64,000 nt of DNA from Ascaris suum (lineage: Eukaryota; Nematoda; Chromadorea; Rhabditida; Ascarididae), in assembly GCA_013433145.1 (NCBI GenBank), contig CM024181.1, forward strand, positions 5,890,001-5,954,000, read 5' to 3'. The position numbers and the translations under genes are program-made. Shown in pieces: positions 11,290 to 25,106 of the stretch (its first letter is position 1; each line of letters starts with the position of its first letter). A model generated the notes under the pieces. It saw only the letters and a list, made by a program, of their open reading frames with translations, searched no databases and was not told the origin of the DNA.

Positions 11290-11613
11290 AAATTTTCCTA
11301 CCTACTAATGAGTAATAATCGTTTAATTTTGCTCGAAAATTAGAGTTAGTGAAAAAAAATTTCACTAGTGAAATGAAAAATTATCTGCGTGCCGTTGAGA
11401 TATAGTTTTTATTTTTCTCGAATTATACTCACTCAATGCTAGCGAAATATTTTCATATGTAATGATTGTTAGTGGGAAATTTTTCAATGTTTTTCTTTTT
11501 TTCAACGTTTAGTGAATTTTTCTTTTTTCTTGAGTTTATTTGATGCTAGCGACGGGAAATGATTGAATGTGATACTCGTTTTTGCACTTACCGATTGTGG
11601 GGATGATCTCGAT

Positions 11614-11720
11614 GGTTTAATTACCCAAGTTTGAGGTAATTCCGTGTTTCAGCTCAGTGCTTCTATCGGCTCTGTGGCTTGAAAATAAATTTTGGAACGC
11701 TTTGCCGTATGGCGAAGCAC
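11614..11720 (+). ncRNA. SL1: SL1 RNA, unit 12
   Basis: Reference sequence. Unit 1029 bp. Confidence 0.96.
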
Positions 11721-12199
11721 TTTTGAAACGTTTAAAACAAGCGAGCGCAATTGATTCTCTTTGTTTTAGATGATGAGTTGAAATATTCGGCTGAAATACT
11801 TGCTATTTAAGTAATCTATAGTCGAGCAAAATAAAACAATGCATTAGCGTGAAATCAATGATTGAGCGAAAATTTTCATCACTCCTCCTACGATGTGTGT
11901 TGAAGCAAATTCACTCACTTTTTTAGTATATTTTTGTTGGAAATTTATCGCATAAATGAATCGTAAATTTATTACGTAATTTTTTGATCTATTAGAGAGG
12001 AGAGATATGCGTGGAAGTCTTTTTTTGATGCTTTCTTCAATTGCATAACATTTTTACTCATCTATCTATCGAAGAGAATATTTCGATAGAATTTGAAGAG
12101 ATCGAATAAGCGTGTTCTTATCGATATGCATAGAAAATAAACGCTCTCTTATGTGTGTGCATCTACTATTGATAATGGTGAAATATTTTCGATATTAGT

Positions 12200-12318
12200 G
12201 CTTACGGCCATACCACGTTGAAAGCACGACATCCCGTCCGATCTGTCAAGTTAAGCAACGTTGGGCCTGGTTAGTACTTGGATCGGAGACGGCTTGGGAA
12301 TCCCAGGTGCTGTAAGCG
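12200..12318 (+). rRNA. 5S rRNA, unit 12
   Basis: Reference sequence. Confidence 0.96.
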
Positions 12319-12642
12319 AAATTTTCCTACCTACTAATGAGTAATAATCGTTTAATTTTGCTCGAAAATTAGAGTTAGTGAAAAAAAATTTCACTAGTGA
12401 AATGAAAAATTATCTGCGTGCCGTTGAGATATAGTTTTTATTTTTCTCGAATTATACTCACTCAATGCTAGCGAAATATTTTCATATGTAATGATTGTTA
12501 GTGGGAAATTTTTCAATGTTTTTCTTTTTTTCAACGTTTAGTGAATTTTTCTTTTTTCTTGAGTTTATTTGATGCTAGCGACGGGAAATGATTGAATGTG
12601 ATACTCGTTTTTGCACTTACCGATTGTGGGGATGATCTCGAT

Positions 12643-12749
12643 GGTTTAATTACCCAAGTTTGAGGTAATTCCGTGTTTCAGCTCAGTGCTTCTATCGGCT
12701 CTGTGGCTTGAAAATAAATTTTGGAACGCTTTGCCGTATGGCGAAGCAC
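12643..12749 (+). ncRNA. SL1: SL1 RNA, unit 13
   Basis: Reference RNA. One extra T follows the gene (CGTTTTAAAAC), as in units 2, 4, 18 and 21. Confidence 0.96.
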
Positions 12750-13229
12750 TTTTGAAACGTTTTAAAACAAGCGAGCGCAATTGATTCTCTTTGTTTTAGA
12801 TGATGAGTTGAAATATTCGGCTGAAATACTTGCTATTTAAGTAATCTATAGTCGAGCAAAATAAAACAATGCATTAGCGTGAAATCAATGATTGAGCGAA
12901 AATTTTCATCACTCCTCCTACGATGTGTGTTGAAGCAAATTCACTCACTTTTTTAGTATATTTTTGTTGGAAATTTATCGCATAAATGAATCGTAAATTT
13001 ATTACGTAATTTTTTGATCTATTAGAGAGGAGAGATATGCGTGGAAGTCTTTTTTTGATGCTTTCTTCAATTGCATAACATTTTTACTCATCTATCTATC
13101 GAAGAGAATATTTCGATAGAATTTGAAGAGATCGAATAAGCGTGTTCTTATCGATATGCATAGAAAATAAACGCTCTCTTATGTGTGTGCATCTACTATT
13201 GATAATGGTGAAATATTTTCGATATTAGT

Positions 13230-13348
13230 GCTTACGGCCATACCACGTTGAAAGCACGACATCCCGTCCGATCTGTCAAGTTAAGCAACGTTGGGCCTGG
13301 TTAGTACTTGGATCGGAGACGGCTTGGGAATCCCAGGTGCTGTAAGCG
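13230..13348 (+). rRNA. 5S rRNA, unit 13
   Basis: Reference sequence. Confidence 0.96.
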
Positions 13349-13673
13349 AAATTTTCCTACCTACTAATGAGTAATAATCGTTTAATTTTGCTCGAAAATT
13401 AGAGTTAGTGAAAAAAAAATTTCACTAGTGAAATGAAAAATTATCTGCGTGCCGTTGAGATATAGTTTTTATTTTTCTCGAATTATACTCACTCAATGCT
13501 AGCGAAATATTTTCATATGTAATGATTGTTAGTGGGAAATTTTTCAATGTTTTTCTTTTTTTCAACGTTTAGTGAATTTTTCTTTTTTCTTGAGTTTATT
13601 TGATGCTAGCGACGGGAAATGATTGAATGTGATACTCGTTTTTGCACTTACCGATTGTGGGGATGATCTCGAT

Positions 13674-13780
13674 GGTTTAATTACCCAAGTTTGAGGTAAT
13701 TCCGTGTTTCAGCTCAGTGCTTCTATCGGCTCTGTGGCTTGAAAATAAATTTTGGAACGCTTTGCCGTATGGCGAAGCAC
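13674..13780 (+). ncRNA. SL1: SL1 RNA, unit 14
   Basis: Reference RNA. The unit starts with a nine-A run instead of eight. Confidence 0.96.
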
Positions 13781-14259
13781 TTTTGAAACGTTTAAAACAA
13801 GCGAGCGCAATTGATTCTCTTTGTTTTAGATGATGAGTTGAAATATTCGGCTGAAATACTTGCTATTTAAGTAATCTATAGTCGAGCAAAATAAAACAAT
13901 GCATTAGCGTGAAATCAATGATTGAGCGAAAATTTTCATCACTCCTCCTACGATGTGTGTTGAAGCAAATTCACTCACTTTTTTAGTATATTTTTGTTGG
14001 AAATTTATCGCATAAATGAATCGTAAATTTATTACGTAATTTTTTGATCTATTAGAGAGGAGAGATATGCGTGGAAGTCTTTTTTTGATGCTTTCTTCAA
14101 TTGCATAACATTTTTACTCATCTATCTATCGAAGAGAATATTTCGATAGAATTTGAAGAGATCGAATAAGCGTGTTCTTATCGATATGCATAGAAAATAA
14201 ACGCTCTCTTATGTGTGTGCATCTACTATTGATAATGGTGAAATATTTTCGATATTAGT

Positions 14260-14378
14260 GCTTACGGCCATACCACGTTGAAAGCACGACATCCCGTCCG
14301 ATCTGTCAAGTTAAGCAACGTTGGGCCTGGTTAGTACTTGGATCGGAGACGGCTTGGGAATCCCAGGTGCTGTAAGCG
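14260..14378 (+). rRNA. 5S rRNA, unit 14
   Basis: Reference sequence. Confidence 0.96.
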
Positions 14379-14703
14379 AAATTTTCCTACCTACTAATGA
14401 GTAATAATCGTTTAATTTTGCTCGAAAATTAGAGTTAGTGAAAAAAAAATTTCACTAGTGAAATGAAAAATTATCTGCGTGCCGTTGAGATATAGTTTTT
14501 ATTTTTCTCGAATTATACTCACTCAATGCTAGCGAAATATTTTCATATGTAATGATTGTTAGTGGGAAATTTTTCAATGTTTTTTTTTTTTTCAACGTTT
14601 AGTGAATTTTTCTTTTTTCTTGAGTTTATTTGATGCTAGCGACGGGAAATGATTGAATGTGATACTCGTTTTTGCACTTACCGATTGTGGGGATGATCTC
14701 GAT

Positions 14704-14810
14704 GGTTTAATTACCCAAGTTTGAGGTAATTCCGTGTTTCAGCTCAGTGCTTCTATCGGCTCTGTGGCTTGAAAATAAATTTTGGAACGCTTTGCCGTAT
14801 GGCGAAGCAC
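14704..14810 (+). ncRNA. SL1: SL1 RNA, unit 15
   Basis: Reference RNA. Nine-A run and an uninterrupted poly-T upstream. Confidence 0.96.
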
Positions 14811-15289
14811 TTTTGAAACGTTTAAAACAAGCGAGCGCAATTGATTCTCTTTGTTTTAGATGATGAGTTGAAATATTCGGCTGAAATACTTGCTATTTAA
14901 GTAATCTATAGTCGAGCAAAATAAAACAATGCATTAGCGTGAAATCAATGATTGAGCGAAAATTTTCATCACTCCTCCTACGATGTGTGTTGAAGCAAAT
15001 TCACTCACTTTTTTAGTATATTTTTGTTGGAAATTTATCGCATAAATGAATCGTAAATTTATTACGTAATTTTTTGATCTATTAGAGAGGAGAGATATGC
15101 GTGGAAGTCTTTTTTTGATGCTTTCTTCAATTGCATAACATTTTTACTCATCTATCTATCGAAGAGAATATTTCGATAGAATTTGAAGAGATCGAATAAG
15201 CGTGTTCTTATCGATATGCATAGAAAATAAACGCTCTCTTATGTGTGTGCATCTACTATTGATAATGGTGAAATATTTTCGATATTAGT

Positions 15290-15408
15290 GCTTACGGCCA
15301 TACCACGTTGAAAGCACGACATCCCGTCCGATCTGTCAAGTTAAGCAACGTTGGGCCTGGTTAGTACTTGGATCGGAGACGGCTTGGGAATCCCAGGTGC
15401 TGTAAGCG
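15290..15408 (+). rRNA. 5S rRNA, unit 15
   Basis: Reference sequence. Confidence 0.96.
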
Positions 15409-15732
15409 AAATTTTCCTACCTACTAATGAGTAATAATCGTTTAATTTTGCTCGAAAATTAGAGTTAGTGAAAAAAAATTTCACTAGTGAAATGAAAAAT
15501 TATCTGCGTGCCGTTGAGATATAGTTTTTATTTTTCTCGAATTATACTCACTCAATGCTAGCGAAATATTTTCATATGTAATGATTGTTAGTGGGAAATT
15601 TTTCAATGTTTTTCTTTTTTTCAACGTTTAGTGAATTTTTCTTTTTTCTTGAGTTTATTTGATGCTAGCGACGGGAAATGATTGAATGTGATACTCGTTT
15701 TTGCACTTACCGATTGTGGGGATGATCTCGAT

Positions 15733-15839
15733 GGTTTAATTACCCAAGTTTGAGGTAATTCCGTGTTTCAGCTCAGTGCTTCTATCGGCTCTGTGGCTTG
15801 AAAATAAATTTTGGAACGCTTTGCCGTATGGCGAAGCAC
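15733..15839 (+). ncRNA. SL1: SL1 RNA, unit 16
   Basis: Reference sequence. Unit 1029 bp. Confidence 0.96.
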
Positions 15840-16318
15840 TTTTGAAACGTTTAAAACAAGCGAGCGCAATTGATTCTCTTTGTTTTAGATGATGAGTTGA
15901 AATATTCGGCTGAAATACTTGCTATTTAAGTAATCTATAGTCGAGCAAAATAAAACAATGCATTAGCGTGAAATCAATGATTGAGCGAAAATTTTCATCA
16001 CTCCTCCTACGATGTGTGTTGAAGCAAATTCACTCACTTTTTTAGTATATTTTTGTTGGAAATTTATCGCATAAATGAATCGTAAATTTATTACGTAATT
16101 TTTTGATCTATTAGAGAGGAGAGATATGCGTGGAAGTCTTTTTTTGATGCTTTCTTCAATTGCATAACATTTTTACTCATCTATCTATCGAAGAGAATAT
16201 TTCGATAGAATTTGAAGAGATCGAATAAGCGTGTTCTTATCGATATGCATAGAAAATAAACGCTCTCTTATGTGTGTGCATCTACTATTGATAATGGTGA
16301 AATATTTTCGATATTAGT

Positions 16319-16437
16319 GCTTACGGCCATACCACGTTGAAAGCACGACATCCCGTCCGATCTGTCAAGTTAAGCAACGTTGGGCCTGGTTAGTACTTGG
16401 ATCGGAGACGGCTTGGGAATCCCAGGTGCTGTAAGCG
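16319..16437 (+). rRNA. 5S rRNA, unit 16
   Basis: Reference sequence. Confidence 0.96.
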
Positions 16438-16762
16438 AAATTTTCCTACCTACTAATGAGTAATAATCGTTTAATTTTGCTCGAAAATTAGAGTTAGTGA
16501 AAAAAAAATTTCACTAGTGAAATGAAAAATTATCTGCGTGCCGTTGAGATATAGTTTTTATTTTTCTCGAATTATACTCACTCAATGCTAGCGAAATATT
16601 TTCATATGTAATGATTGTTAGTGGGAAATTTTTCAATGTTTTTCTTTTTTTCAACGTTTAGTGAATTTTTCTTTTTTCTTGAGTTTATTTGATGCTAGCG
16701 ACGGGAAATGATTGAATGTGATACTCGTTTTTGCACTTACCGATTGTGGGGATGATCTCGAT

Positions 16763-16869
16763 GGTTTAATTACCCAAGTTTGAGGTAATTCCGTGTTTCA
16801 GCTCAGTGCTTCTATCGGCTCTGTGGCTTGAAAATAAATTTTGGAACGCTTTGCCGTATGGCGAAGCAC
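16763..16869 (+). ncRNA. SL1: SL1 RNA, unit 17
   Basis: Reference RNA. Nine-A run at the unit start. Confidence 0.96.
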
Positions 16870-17348
16870 TTTTGAAACGTTTAAAACAAGCGAGCGCAAT
16901 TGATTCTCTTTGTTTTAGATGATGAGTTGAAATATTCGGCTGAAATACTTGCTATTTAAGTAATCTATAGTCGAGCAAAATAAAACAATGCATTAGCGTG
17001 AAATCAATGATTGAGCGAAAATTTTCATCACTCCTCCTACGATGTGTGTTGAAGCAAATTCACTCACTTTTTTAGTATATTTTTGTTGGAAATTTATCGC
17101 ATAAATGAATCGTAAATTTATTACGTAATTTTTTGATCTATTAGAGAGGAGAGATATGCGTGGAAGTCTTTTTTTGATGCTTTCTTCAATTGCATAACAT
17201 TTTTACTCATCTATCTATCGAAGAGAATATTTCGATAGAATTTGAAGAGATCGAATAAGCGTGTTCTTATCGATATGCATAGAAAATAAACGCTCTCTTA
17301 TGTGTGTGCATCTACTATTGATAATGGTGAAATATTTTCGATATTAGT

Positions 17349-17467
17349 GCTTACGGCCATACCACGTTGAAAGCACGACATCCCGTCCGATCTGTCAAGT
17401 TAAGCAACGTTGGGCCTGGTTAGTACTTGGATCGGAGACGGCTTGGGAATCCCAGGTGCTGTAAGCG
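17349..17467 (+). rRNA. 5S rRNA, unit 17
   Basis: Reference sequence. Confidence 0.96.
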
Positions 17468-17790
17468 AAATTTTCCTACCTACTAATGAGTAATAATCGT
17501 TTAATTTTGCTCGAAAATTAGAGTTAGTGAAAAAAAATTTCACTAGTGAAATGAAAAATTATCTGCGTGCCGTTGAGATATAGTTTTTATTTTTCTCGAA
17601 TTATACTCACTCAATGCTAGCGAAATATTTTCATATGTAATGATTGTTAGTGGGAAATTTTTCAATGTTTTTTTTTTTTCAACGTTTAGTGAATTTTTCT
17701 TTTTTCTTGAGTTTATTTGATGCTAGCGACGGGAAATGATTGAATGTGATACTCGTTTTTGCACTTACCGATTGTGGGGATGATCTCGAT

Positions 17791-17897
17791 GGTTTAATTA
17801 CCCAAGTTTGAGGTAATTCCGTGTTTCAGCTCAGTGCTTCTATCGGCTCTGTGGCTTGAAAATAAATTTTGGAACGCTTTGCCGTATGGCGAAGCAC
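17791..17897 (+). ncRNA. SL1: SL1 RNA, unit 18
   Basis: Reference RNA. Uninterrupted poly-T upstream and an extra T after the gene. Confidence 0.96.
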
Positions 17898-18377
17898 TTT
17901 TGAAACGTTTTAAAACAAGCGAGCGCAATTGATTCTCTTTGTTTTAGATGATGAGTTGAAATATTCGGCTGAAATACTTGCTATTTAAGTAATCTATAGT
18001 CGAGCAAAATAAAACAATGCATTAGCGTGAAATCAATGATTGAGCGAAAATTTTCATCACTCCTCCTACGATGTGTGTTGAAGCAAATTCACTCACTTTT
18101 TTAGTATATTTTTGTTGGAAATTTATCGCATAAATGAATCGTAAATTTATTACGTAATTTTTTGATCTATTAGAGAGGAGAGATATGCGTGGAAGTCTTT
18201 TTTTGATGCTTTCTTCAATTGCATAACATTTTTACTCATCTATCTATCGAAGAGAATATTTCGATAGAATTTGAAGAGATCGAATAAGCGTGTTCTTATC
18301 GATATGCATAGAAAATAAACGCTCTCTTATGTGTGTGCATCTACTATTGATAATGGTGAAATATTTTCGATATTAGT

Positions 18378-18496
18378 GCTTACGGCCATACCACGTTGAA
18401 AGCACGACATCCCGTCCGATCTGTCAAGTTAAGCAACGTTGGGCCTGGTTAGTACTTGGATCGGAGACGGCTTGGGAATCCCAGGTGCTGTAAGCG
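18378..18496 (+). rRNA. 5S rRNA, unit 18
   Basis: Reference sequence. Confidence 0.96.
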
Positions 18497-18820
18497 AAAT
18501 TTTCCTACCTACTAATGAGTAATAATCGTTTAATTTTGCTCGAAAATTAGAGTTAGTGAAAAAAAATTTCACTAGTGAAATGAAAAATTATCTGCGTGCC
18601 GTTGAGATATAGTTTTTATTTTTCTCGAATTATACTCACTCAATGCTAGCGAAATATTTTCATATGTAATGATTGTTAGTGGGAAATTTTTCAATGTTTT
18701 TCTTTTTTTCAACGTTTAGTGAATTTTTCTTTTTTCTTGAGTTTATTTGATGCTAGCGACGGGAAATGATTGAATGTGATACTCGTTTTTGCACTTACCG
18801 ATTGTGGGGATGATCTCGAT

Positions 18821-18927
18821 GGTTTAATTACCCAAGTTTGAGGTAATTCCGTGTTTCAGCTCAGTGCTTCTATCGGCTCTGTGGCTTGAAAATAAATTTT
18901 GGAACGCTTTGCCGTATGGCGAAGCAC
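18821..18927 (+). ncRNA. SL1: SL1 RNA, unit 19
   Basis: Reference sequence. Unit 1029 bp. Confidence 0.96.
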
Positions 18928-19406
18928 TTTTGAAACGTTTAAAACAAGCGAGCGCAATTGATTCTCTTTGTTTTAGATGATGAGTTGAAATATTCGGCTG
19001 AAATACTTGCTATTTAAGTAATCTATAGTCGAGCAAAATAAAACAATGCATTAGCGTGAAATCAATGATTGAGCGAAAATTTTCATCACTCCTCCTACGA
19101 TGTGTGTTGAAGCAAATTCACTCACTTTTTTAGTATATTTTTGTTGGAAATTTATCGCATAAATGAATCGTAAATTTATTACGTAATTTTTTGATCTATT
19201 AGAGAGGAGAGATATGCGTGGAAGTCTTTTTTTGATGCTTTCTTCAATTGCATAACATTTTTACTCATCTATCTATCGAAGAGAATATTTCGATAGAATT
19301 TGAAGAGATCGAATAAGCGTGTTCTTATCGATATGCATAGAAAATAAACGCTCTCTTATGTGTGTGCATCTACTATTGATAATGGTGAAATATTTTCGAT
19401 ATTAGT

Positions 19407-19525
19407 GCTTACGGCCATACCACGTTGAAAGCACGACATCCCGTCCGATCTGTCAAGTTAAGCAACGTTGGGCCTGGTTAGTACTTGGATCGGAGACGGC
19501 TTGGGAATCCCAGGTGCTGTAAGCG
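19407..19525 (+). rRNA. 5S rRNA, unit 19
   Basis: Reference sequence. Confidence 0.96.
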
Positions 19526-19850
19526 AAATTTTCCTACCTACTAATGAGTAATAATCGTTTAATTTTGCTCGAAAATTAGAGTTAGTGAAAAAAAAATTTC
19601 ACTAGTGAAATGAAAAATTATCTGCGTGCCGTTGAGATATAGTTTTTATTTTTCTCGAATTATACTCACTCAATGCTAGCGAAATATTTTCATATGTAAT
19701 GATTGTTAGTGGGAAATTTTTCAATGTTTTTCTTTTTTTCAACGTTTAGTGAATTTTTCTTTTTTCTTGAGTTTATTTGATGCTAGCGACGGGAAATGAT
19801 TGAATGTGATACTCGTTTTTGCACTTACCGATTGTGGGGATGATCTCGAT

Positions 19851-19957
19851 GGTTTAATTACCCAAGTTTGAGGTAATTCCGTGTTTCAGCTCAGTGCTTC
19901 TATCGGCTCTGTGGCTTGAAAATAAATTTTGGAACGCTTTGCCGTATGGCGAAGCAC
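19851..19957 (+). ncRNA. SL1: SL1 RNA, unit 20
   Basis: Reference RNA. Nine-A run at the unit start. Confidence 0.96.
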
Positions 19958-20436
19958 TTTTGAAACGTTTAAAACAAGCGAGCGCAATTGATTCTCTTTG
20001 TTTTAGATGATGAGTTGAAATATTCGGCTGAAATACTTGCTATTTAAGTAATCTATAGTCGAGCAAAATAAAACAATGCATTAGCGTGAAATCAATGATT
20101 GAGCGAAAATTTTCATCACTCCTCCTACGATGTGTGTTGAAGCAAATTCACTCACTTTTTTAGTATATTTTTGTTGGAAATTTATCGCATAAATGAATCG
20201 TAAATTTATTACGTAATTTTTTGATCTATTAGAGAGGAGAGATATGCGTGGAAGTCTTTTTTTGATGCTTTCTTCAATTGCATAACATTTTTACTCATCT
20301 ATCTATCGAAGAGAATATTTCGATAGAATTTGAAGAGATCGAATAAGCGTGTTCTTATCGATATGCATAGAAAATAAACGCTCTCTTATGTGTGTGCATC
20401 TACTATTGATAATGGTGAAATATTTTCGATATTAGT

Positions 20437-20555
20437 GCTTACGGCCATACCACGTTGAAAGCACGACATCCCGTCCGATCTGTCAAGTTAAGCAACGTTG
20501 GGCCTGGTTAGTACTTGGATCGGAGACGGCTTGGGAATCCCAGGTGCTGTAAGCG
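20437..20555 (+). rRNA. 5S rRNA, unit 20
   Basis: Reference sequence. Confidence 0.96.
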
Positions 20556-20880
20556 AAATTTTCCTACCTACTAATGAGTAATAATCGTTTAATTTTGCTC
20601 GAAAATTAGAGTTAGTGAAAAAAAAATTTCACTAGTGAAATGAAAAATTATCTGCGTGCCGTTGAGATATAGTTTTTATTTTTCTCGAATTATACTCACT
20701 CAATGCTAGCGAAATATTTTCATATGTAATGATTGTTAGTGGGAAATTTTTCAATGTTTTTCTTTTTTTCAACGTTTAGTGAATTTTTCTTTTTTCTTGA
20801 GTTTATTTGATGCTAGCGACGGGAAATGATTGAATGTGATACTCGTTTTTGCACTTACCGATTGTGGGGATGATCTCGAT

Positions 20881-20987
20881 GGTTTAATTACCCAAGTTTG
20901 AGGTAATTCCGTGTTTCAGCTCAGTGCTTCTATCGGCTCTGTGGCTTGAAAATAAATTTTGGAACGCTTTGCCGTATGGCGAAGCAC
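20881..20987 (+). ncRNA. SL1: SL1 RNA, unit 21
   Basis: Reference RNA. Nine-A run at the unit start and an extra T after the gene. Confidence 0.96.
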
Positions 20988-21467
20988 TTTTGAAACGTTT
21001 TAAAACAAGCGAGCGCAATTGATTCTCTTTGTTTTAGATGATGAGTTGAAATATTCGGCTGAAATACTTGCTATTTAAGTAATCTATAGTCGAGCAAAAT
21101 AAAACAATGCATTAGCGTGAAATCAATGATTGAGCGAAAATTTTCATCACTCCTCCTACGATGTGTGTTGAAGCAAATTCACTCACTTTTTTAGTATATT
21201 TTTGTTGGAAATTTATCGCATAAATGAATCGTAAATTTATTACGTAATTTTTTGATCTATTAGAGAGGAGAGATATGCGTGGAAGTCTTTTTTTGATGCT
21301 TTCTTCAATTGCATAACATTTTTACTCATCTATCTATCGAAGAGAATATTTCGATAGAATTTGAAGAGATCGAATAAGCGTGTTCTTATCGATATGCATA
21401 GAAAATAAACGCTCTCTTATGTGTGTGCATCTACTATTGATAATGGTGAAATATTTTCGATATTAGT

Positions 21468-21586
21468 GCTTACGGCCATACCACGTTGAAAGCACGACAT
21501 CCCGTCCGATCTGTCAAGTTAAGCAACGTTGGGCCTGGTTAGTACTTGGATCGGAGACGGCTTGGGAATCCCAGGTGCTGTAAGCG
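21468..21586 (+). rRNA. 5S rRNA, unit 21
   Basis: Reference sequence. Confidence 0.96.
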
Positions 21587-21910
21587 AAATTTTCCTACCT
21601 ACTAATGAGTAATAATCGTTTAATTTTGCTCGAAAATTAGAGTTAGTGAAAAAAAATTTCACTAGTGAAATGAAAAATTATCTGCGTGCCGTTGAGATAT
21701 AGTTTTTATTTTTCTCGAATTATACTCACTCAATGCTAGCGAAATATTTTCATATGTAATGATTGTTAGTGGGAAATTTTTCAATGTTTTTCTTTTTTTC
21801 AACGTTTAGTGAATTTTTCTTTTTTCTTGAGTTTATTTGATGCTAGCGACGGGAAATGATTGAATGTGATACTCGTTTTTGCACTTACCGATTGTGGGGA
21901 TGATCTCGAT

Positions 21911-22017
21911 GGTTTAATTACCCAAGTTTGAGGTAATTCCGTGTTTCAGCTCAGTGCTTCTATCGGCTCTGTGGCTTGAAAATAAATTTTGGAACGCTTT
22001 GCCGTATGGCGAAGCAC
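21911..22017 (+). ncRNA. SL1: SL1 RNA, unit 22
   Basis: Reference sequence. Unit 1029 bp. Confidence 0.96.
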
Positions 22018-22496
22018 TTTTGAAACGTTTAAAACAAGCGAGCGCAATTGATTCTCTTTGTTTTAGATGATGAGTTGAAATATTCGGCTGAAATACTTGC
22101 TATTTAAGTAATCTATAGTCGAGCAAAATAAAACAATGCATTAGCGTGAAATCAATGATTGAGCGAAAATTTTCATCACTCCTCCTACGATGTGTGTTGA
22201 AGCAAATTCACTCACTTTTTTAGTATATTTTTGTTGGAAATTTATCGCATAAATGAATCGTAAATTTATTACGTAATTTTTTGATCTATTAGAGAGGAGA
22301 GATATGCGTGGAAGTCTTTTTTTGATGCTTTCTTCAATTGCATAACATTTTTACTCATCTATCTATCGAAGAGAATATTTCGATAGAATTTGAAGAGATC
22401 GAATAAGCGTGTTCTTATCGATATGCATAGAAAATAAACGCTCTCTTATGTGTGTGCATCTACTATTGATAATGGTGAAATATTTTCGATATTAGT

Positions 22497-22615
22497 GCTT
22501 ACGGCCATACCACGTTGAAAGCACGACATCCCGTCCGATCTGTCAAGTTAAGCAACGTTGGGCCTGGTTAGTACTTGGATCGGAGACGGCTTGGGAATCC
22601 CAGGTGCTGTAAGCG
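22497..22615 (+). rRNA. 5S rRNA, unit 22
   Basis: Reference sequence. Confidence 0.96.
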
Positions 22616-22940
22616 AAATTTTCCTACCTACTAATGAGTAATAATCGTTTAATTTTGCTCGAAAATTAGAGTTAGTGAAAAAAAATTTCACTAGTGAAAT
22701 GAAAAATTATCTGCGTGCCGTTGAGATATAGTTTTTTATTTTTCTCGAATTATACTCACTCAATGCTAGCGAAATATTTTCATATGTAATGATTGTTAGT
22801 GGGAAATTTTTCAATGTTTTTCTTTTTTTCAACGTTTAGTGAATTTTTCTTTTTTCTTGAGTTTATTTGATGCTAGCGACGGGAAATGATTGAATGTGAT
22901 ACTCGTTTTTGCACTTACCGATTGTGGGGATGATCTCGAT

Positions 22941-23047
22941 GGTTTAATTACCCAAGTTTGAGGTAATTCCGTGTTTCAGCTCAGTGCTTCTATCGGCTCT
23001 GTGGCTTGAAAATAAATTTTGGAACGCTTTGCCGTATGGCGAAGCAC
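22941..23047 (+). ncRNA. SL1: SL1 RNA, unit 23
   Basis: Reference RNA. One extra T in the tract near 22732. Confidence 0.96.
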
Positions 23048-23526
23048 TTTTGAAACGTTTAAAACAAGCGAGCGCAATTGATTCTCTTTGTTTTAGATGA
23101 TGAGTTGAAATATTCGGCTGAAATACTTGCTATTTAAGTAATCTATAGTCGAGCAAAATAAAACAATGCATTAGCGTGAAATCAATGATTGAGCGAAAAT
23201 TTTCATCACTCCTCCTACGATGTGTGTTGAAGCAAATTCACTCACTTTTTTAGTATATTTTTGTTGGAAATTTATCGCATAAATGAATCGTAAATTTATT
23301 ACGTAATTTTTTGATCTATTAGAGAGGAGAGATATGCGTGGAAGTCTTTTTTTGATGCTTTCTTCAATTGCATAACATTTTTACTCATCTATCTATCGAA
23401 GAGAATATTTCGATAGAATTTGAAGAGATCGAATAAGCGTGTTCTTATCGATATGCATAGAAAATAAACGCTCTCTTATGTGTGTGCATCTACTATTGAT
23501 AATGGTGAAATATTTTCGATATTAGT

Positions 23527-23645
23527 GCTTACGGCCATACCACGTTGAAAGCACGACATCCCGTCCGATCTGTCAAGTTAAGCAACGTTGGGCCTGGTTA
23601 GTACTTGGATCGGAGACGGCTTGGGAATCCCAGGTGCTGTAAGCG
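23527..23645 (+). rRNA. 5S rRNA, unit 23
   Basis: Reference sequence. Confidence 0.96.
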
Positions 23646-23969
23646 AAATTTTCCTACCTACTAATGAGTAATAATCGTTTAATTTTGCTCGAAAATTAGA
23701 GTTAGTGAAAAAAAATTTCACTAGTGAAATGAAAAATTATCTGCGTGCCGTTGAGATATAGTTTTTATTTTTCTCGAATTATACTCACTCAATGCTAGCG
23801 AAATATTTTCATATGTAATGATTGTTAGTGGGAAATTTTTCAATGTTTTTCTTTTTTTCAACGTTTAGTGAATTTTTCTTTTTTCTTGAGTTTATTTGAT
23901 GCTAGCGACGGGAAATGATTGAATGTGATACTCGTTTTTGCACTTACCGATTGTGGGGATGATCTCGAT

Positions 23970-24076
23970 GGTTTAATTACCCAAGTTTGAGGTAATTCCG
24001 TGTTTCAGCTCAGTGCTTCTATCGGCTCTGTGGCTTGAAAATAAATTTTGGAACGCTTTGCCGTATGGCGAAGCAC
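23970..24076 (+). ncRNA. SL1: SL1 RNA, unit 24
   Basis: Reference sequence. Unit 1029 bp. Confidence 0.96.
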
Positions 24077-24555
24077 TTTTGAAACGTTTAAAACAAGCGA
24101 GCGCAATTGATTCTCTTTGTTTTAGATGATGAGTTGAAATATTCGGCTGAAATACTTGCTATTTAAGTAATCTATAGTCGAGCAAAATAAAACAATGCAT
24201 TAGCGTGAAATCAATGATTGAGCGAAAATTTTCATCACTCCTCCTACGATGTGTGTTGAAGCAAATTCACTCACTTTTTTAGTATATTTTTGTTGGAAAT
24301 TTATCGCATAAATGAATCGTAAATTTATTACGTAATTTTTTGATCTATTAGAGAGGAGAGATATGCGTGGAAGTCTTTTTTTGATGCTTTCTTCAATTGC
24401 ATAACATTTTTACTCATCTATCTATCGAAGAGAATATTTCGATAGAATTTGAAGAGATCGAATAAGCGTGTTCTTATCGATATGCATAGAAAATAAACGC
24501 TCTCTTATGTGTGTGCATCTACTATTGATAATGGTGAAATATTTTCGATATTAGT

Positions 24556-24674
24556 GCTTACGGCCATACCACGTTGAAAGCACGACATCCCGTCCGATCT
24601 GTCAAGTTAAGCAACGTTGGGCCTGGTTAGTACTTGGATCGGAGACGGCTTGGGAATCCCAGGTGCTGTAAGCG
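24556..24674 (+). rRNA. 5S rRNA, unit 24
   Basis: Reference sequence. Confidence 0.96.
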
Positions 24675-24999
24675 AAATTTTCCTACCTACTAATGAGTAA
24701 TAATCGTTTAATTTTGCTCGAAAATTAGAGTTAGTGAAAAAAAAATTTCACTAGTGAAATGAAAAATTATCTGCGTGCCGTTGAGATATAGTTTTTATTT
24801 TTCTCGAATTATACTCACTCAATGCTAGCGAAATATTTTCATATGTAATGATTGTTAGTGGGAAATTTTTCAATGTTTTTCTTTTTTTCAACGTTTAGTG
24901 AATTTTTCTTTTTTCTTGAGTTTATTTGATGCTAGCGACGGGAAATGATTGAATGTGATACTCGTTTTTGCACTTACCGATTGTGGGGATGATCTCGAT

Positions 25000-25106
25000 G
25001 GTTTAATTACCCAAGTTTGAGGTAATTCCGTGTTTCAGCTCAGTGCTTCTATCGGCTCTGTGGCTTGAAAATAAATTTTGGAACGCTTTGCCGTATGGCG
25101 AAGCAC
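25000..25106 (+). ncRNA. SL1: SL1 RNA, unit 25
   Basis: Reference RNA. Nine-A run at the unit start. Confidence 0.96.
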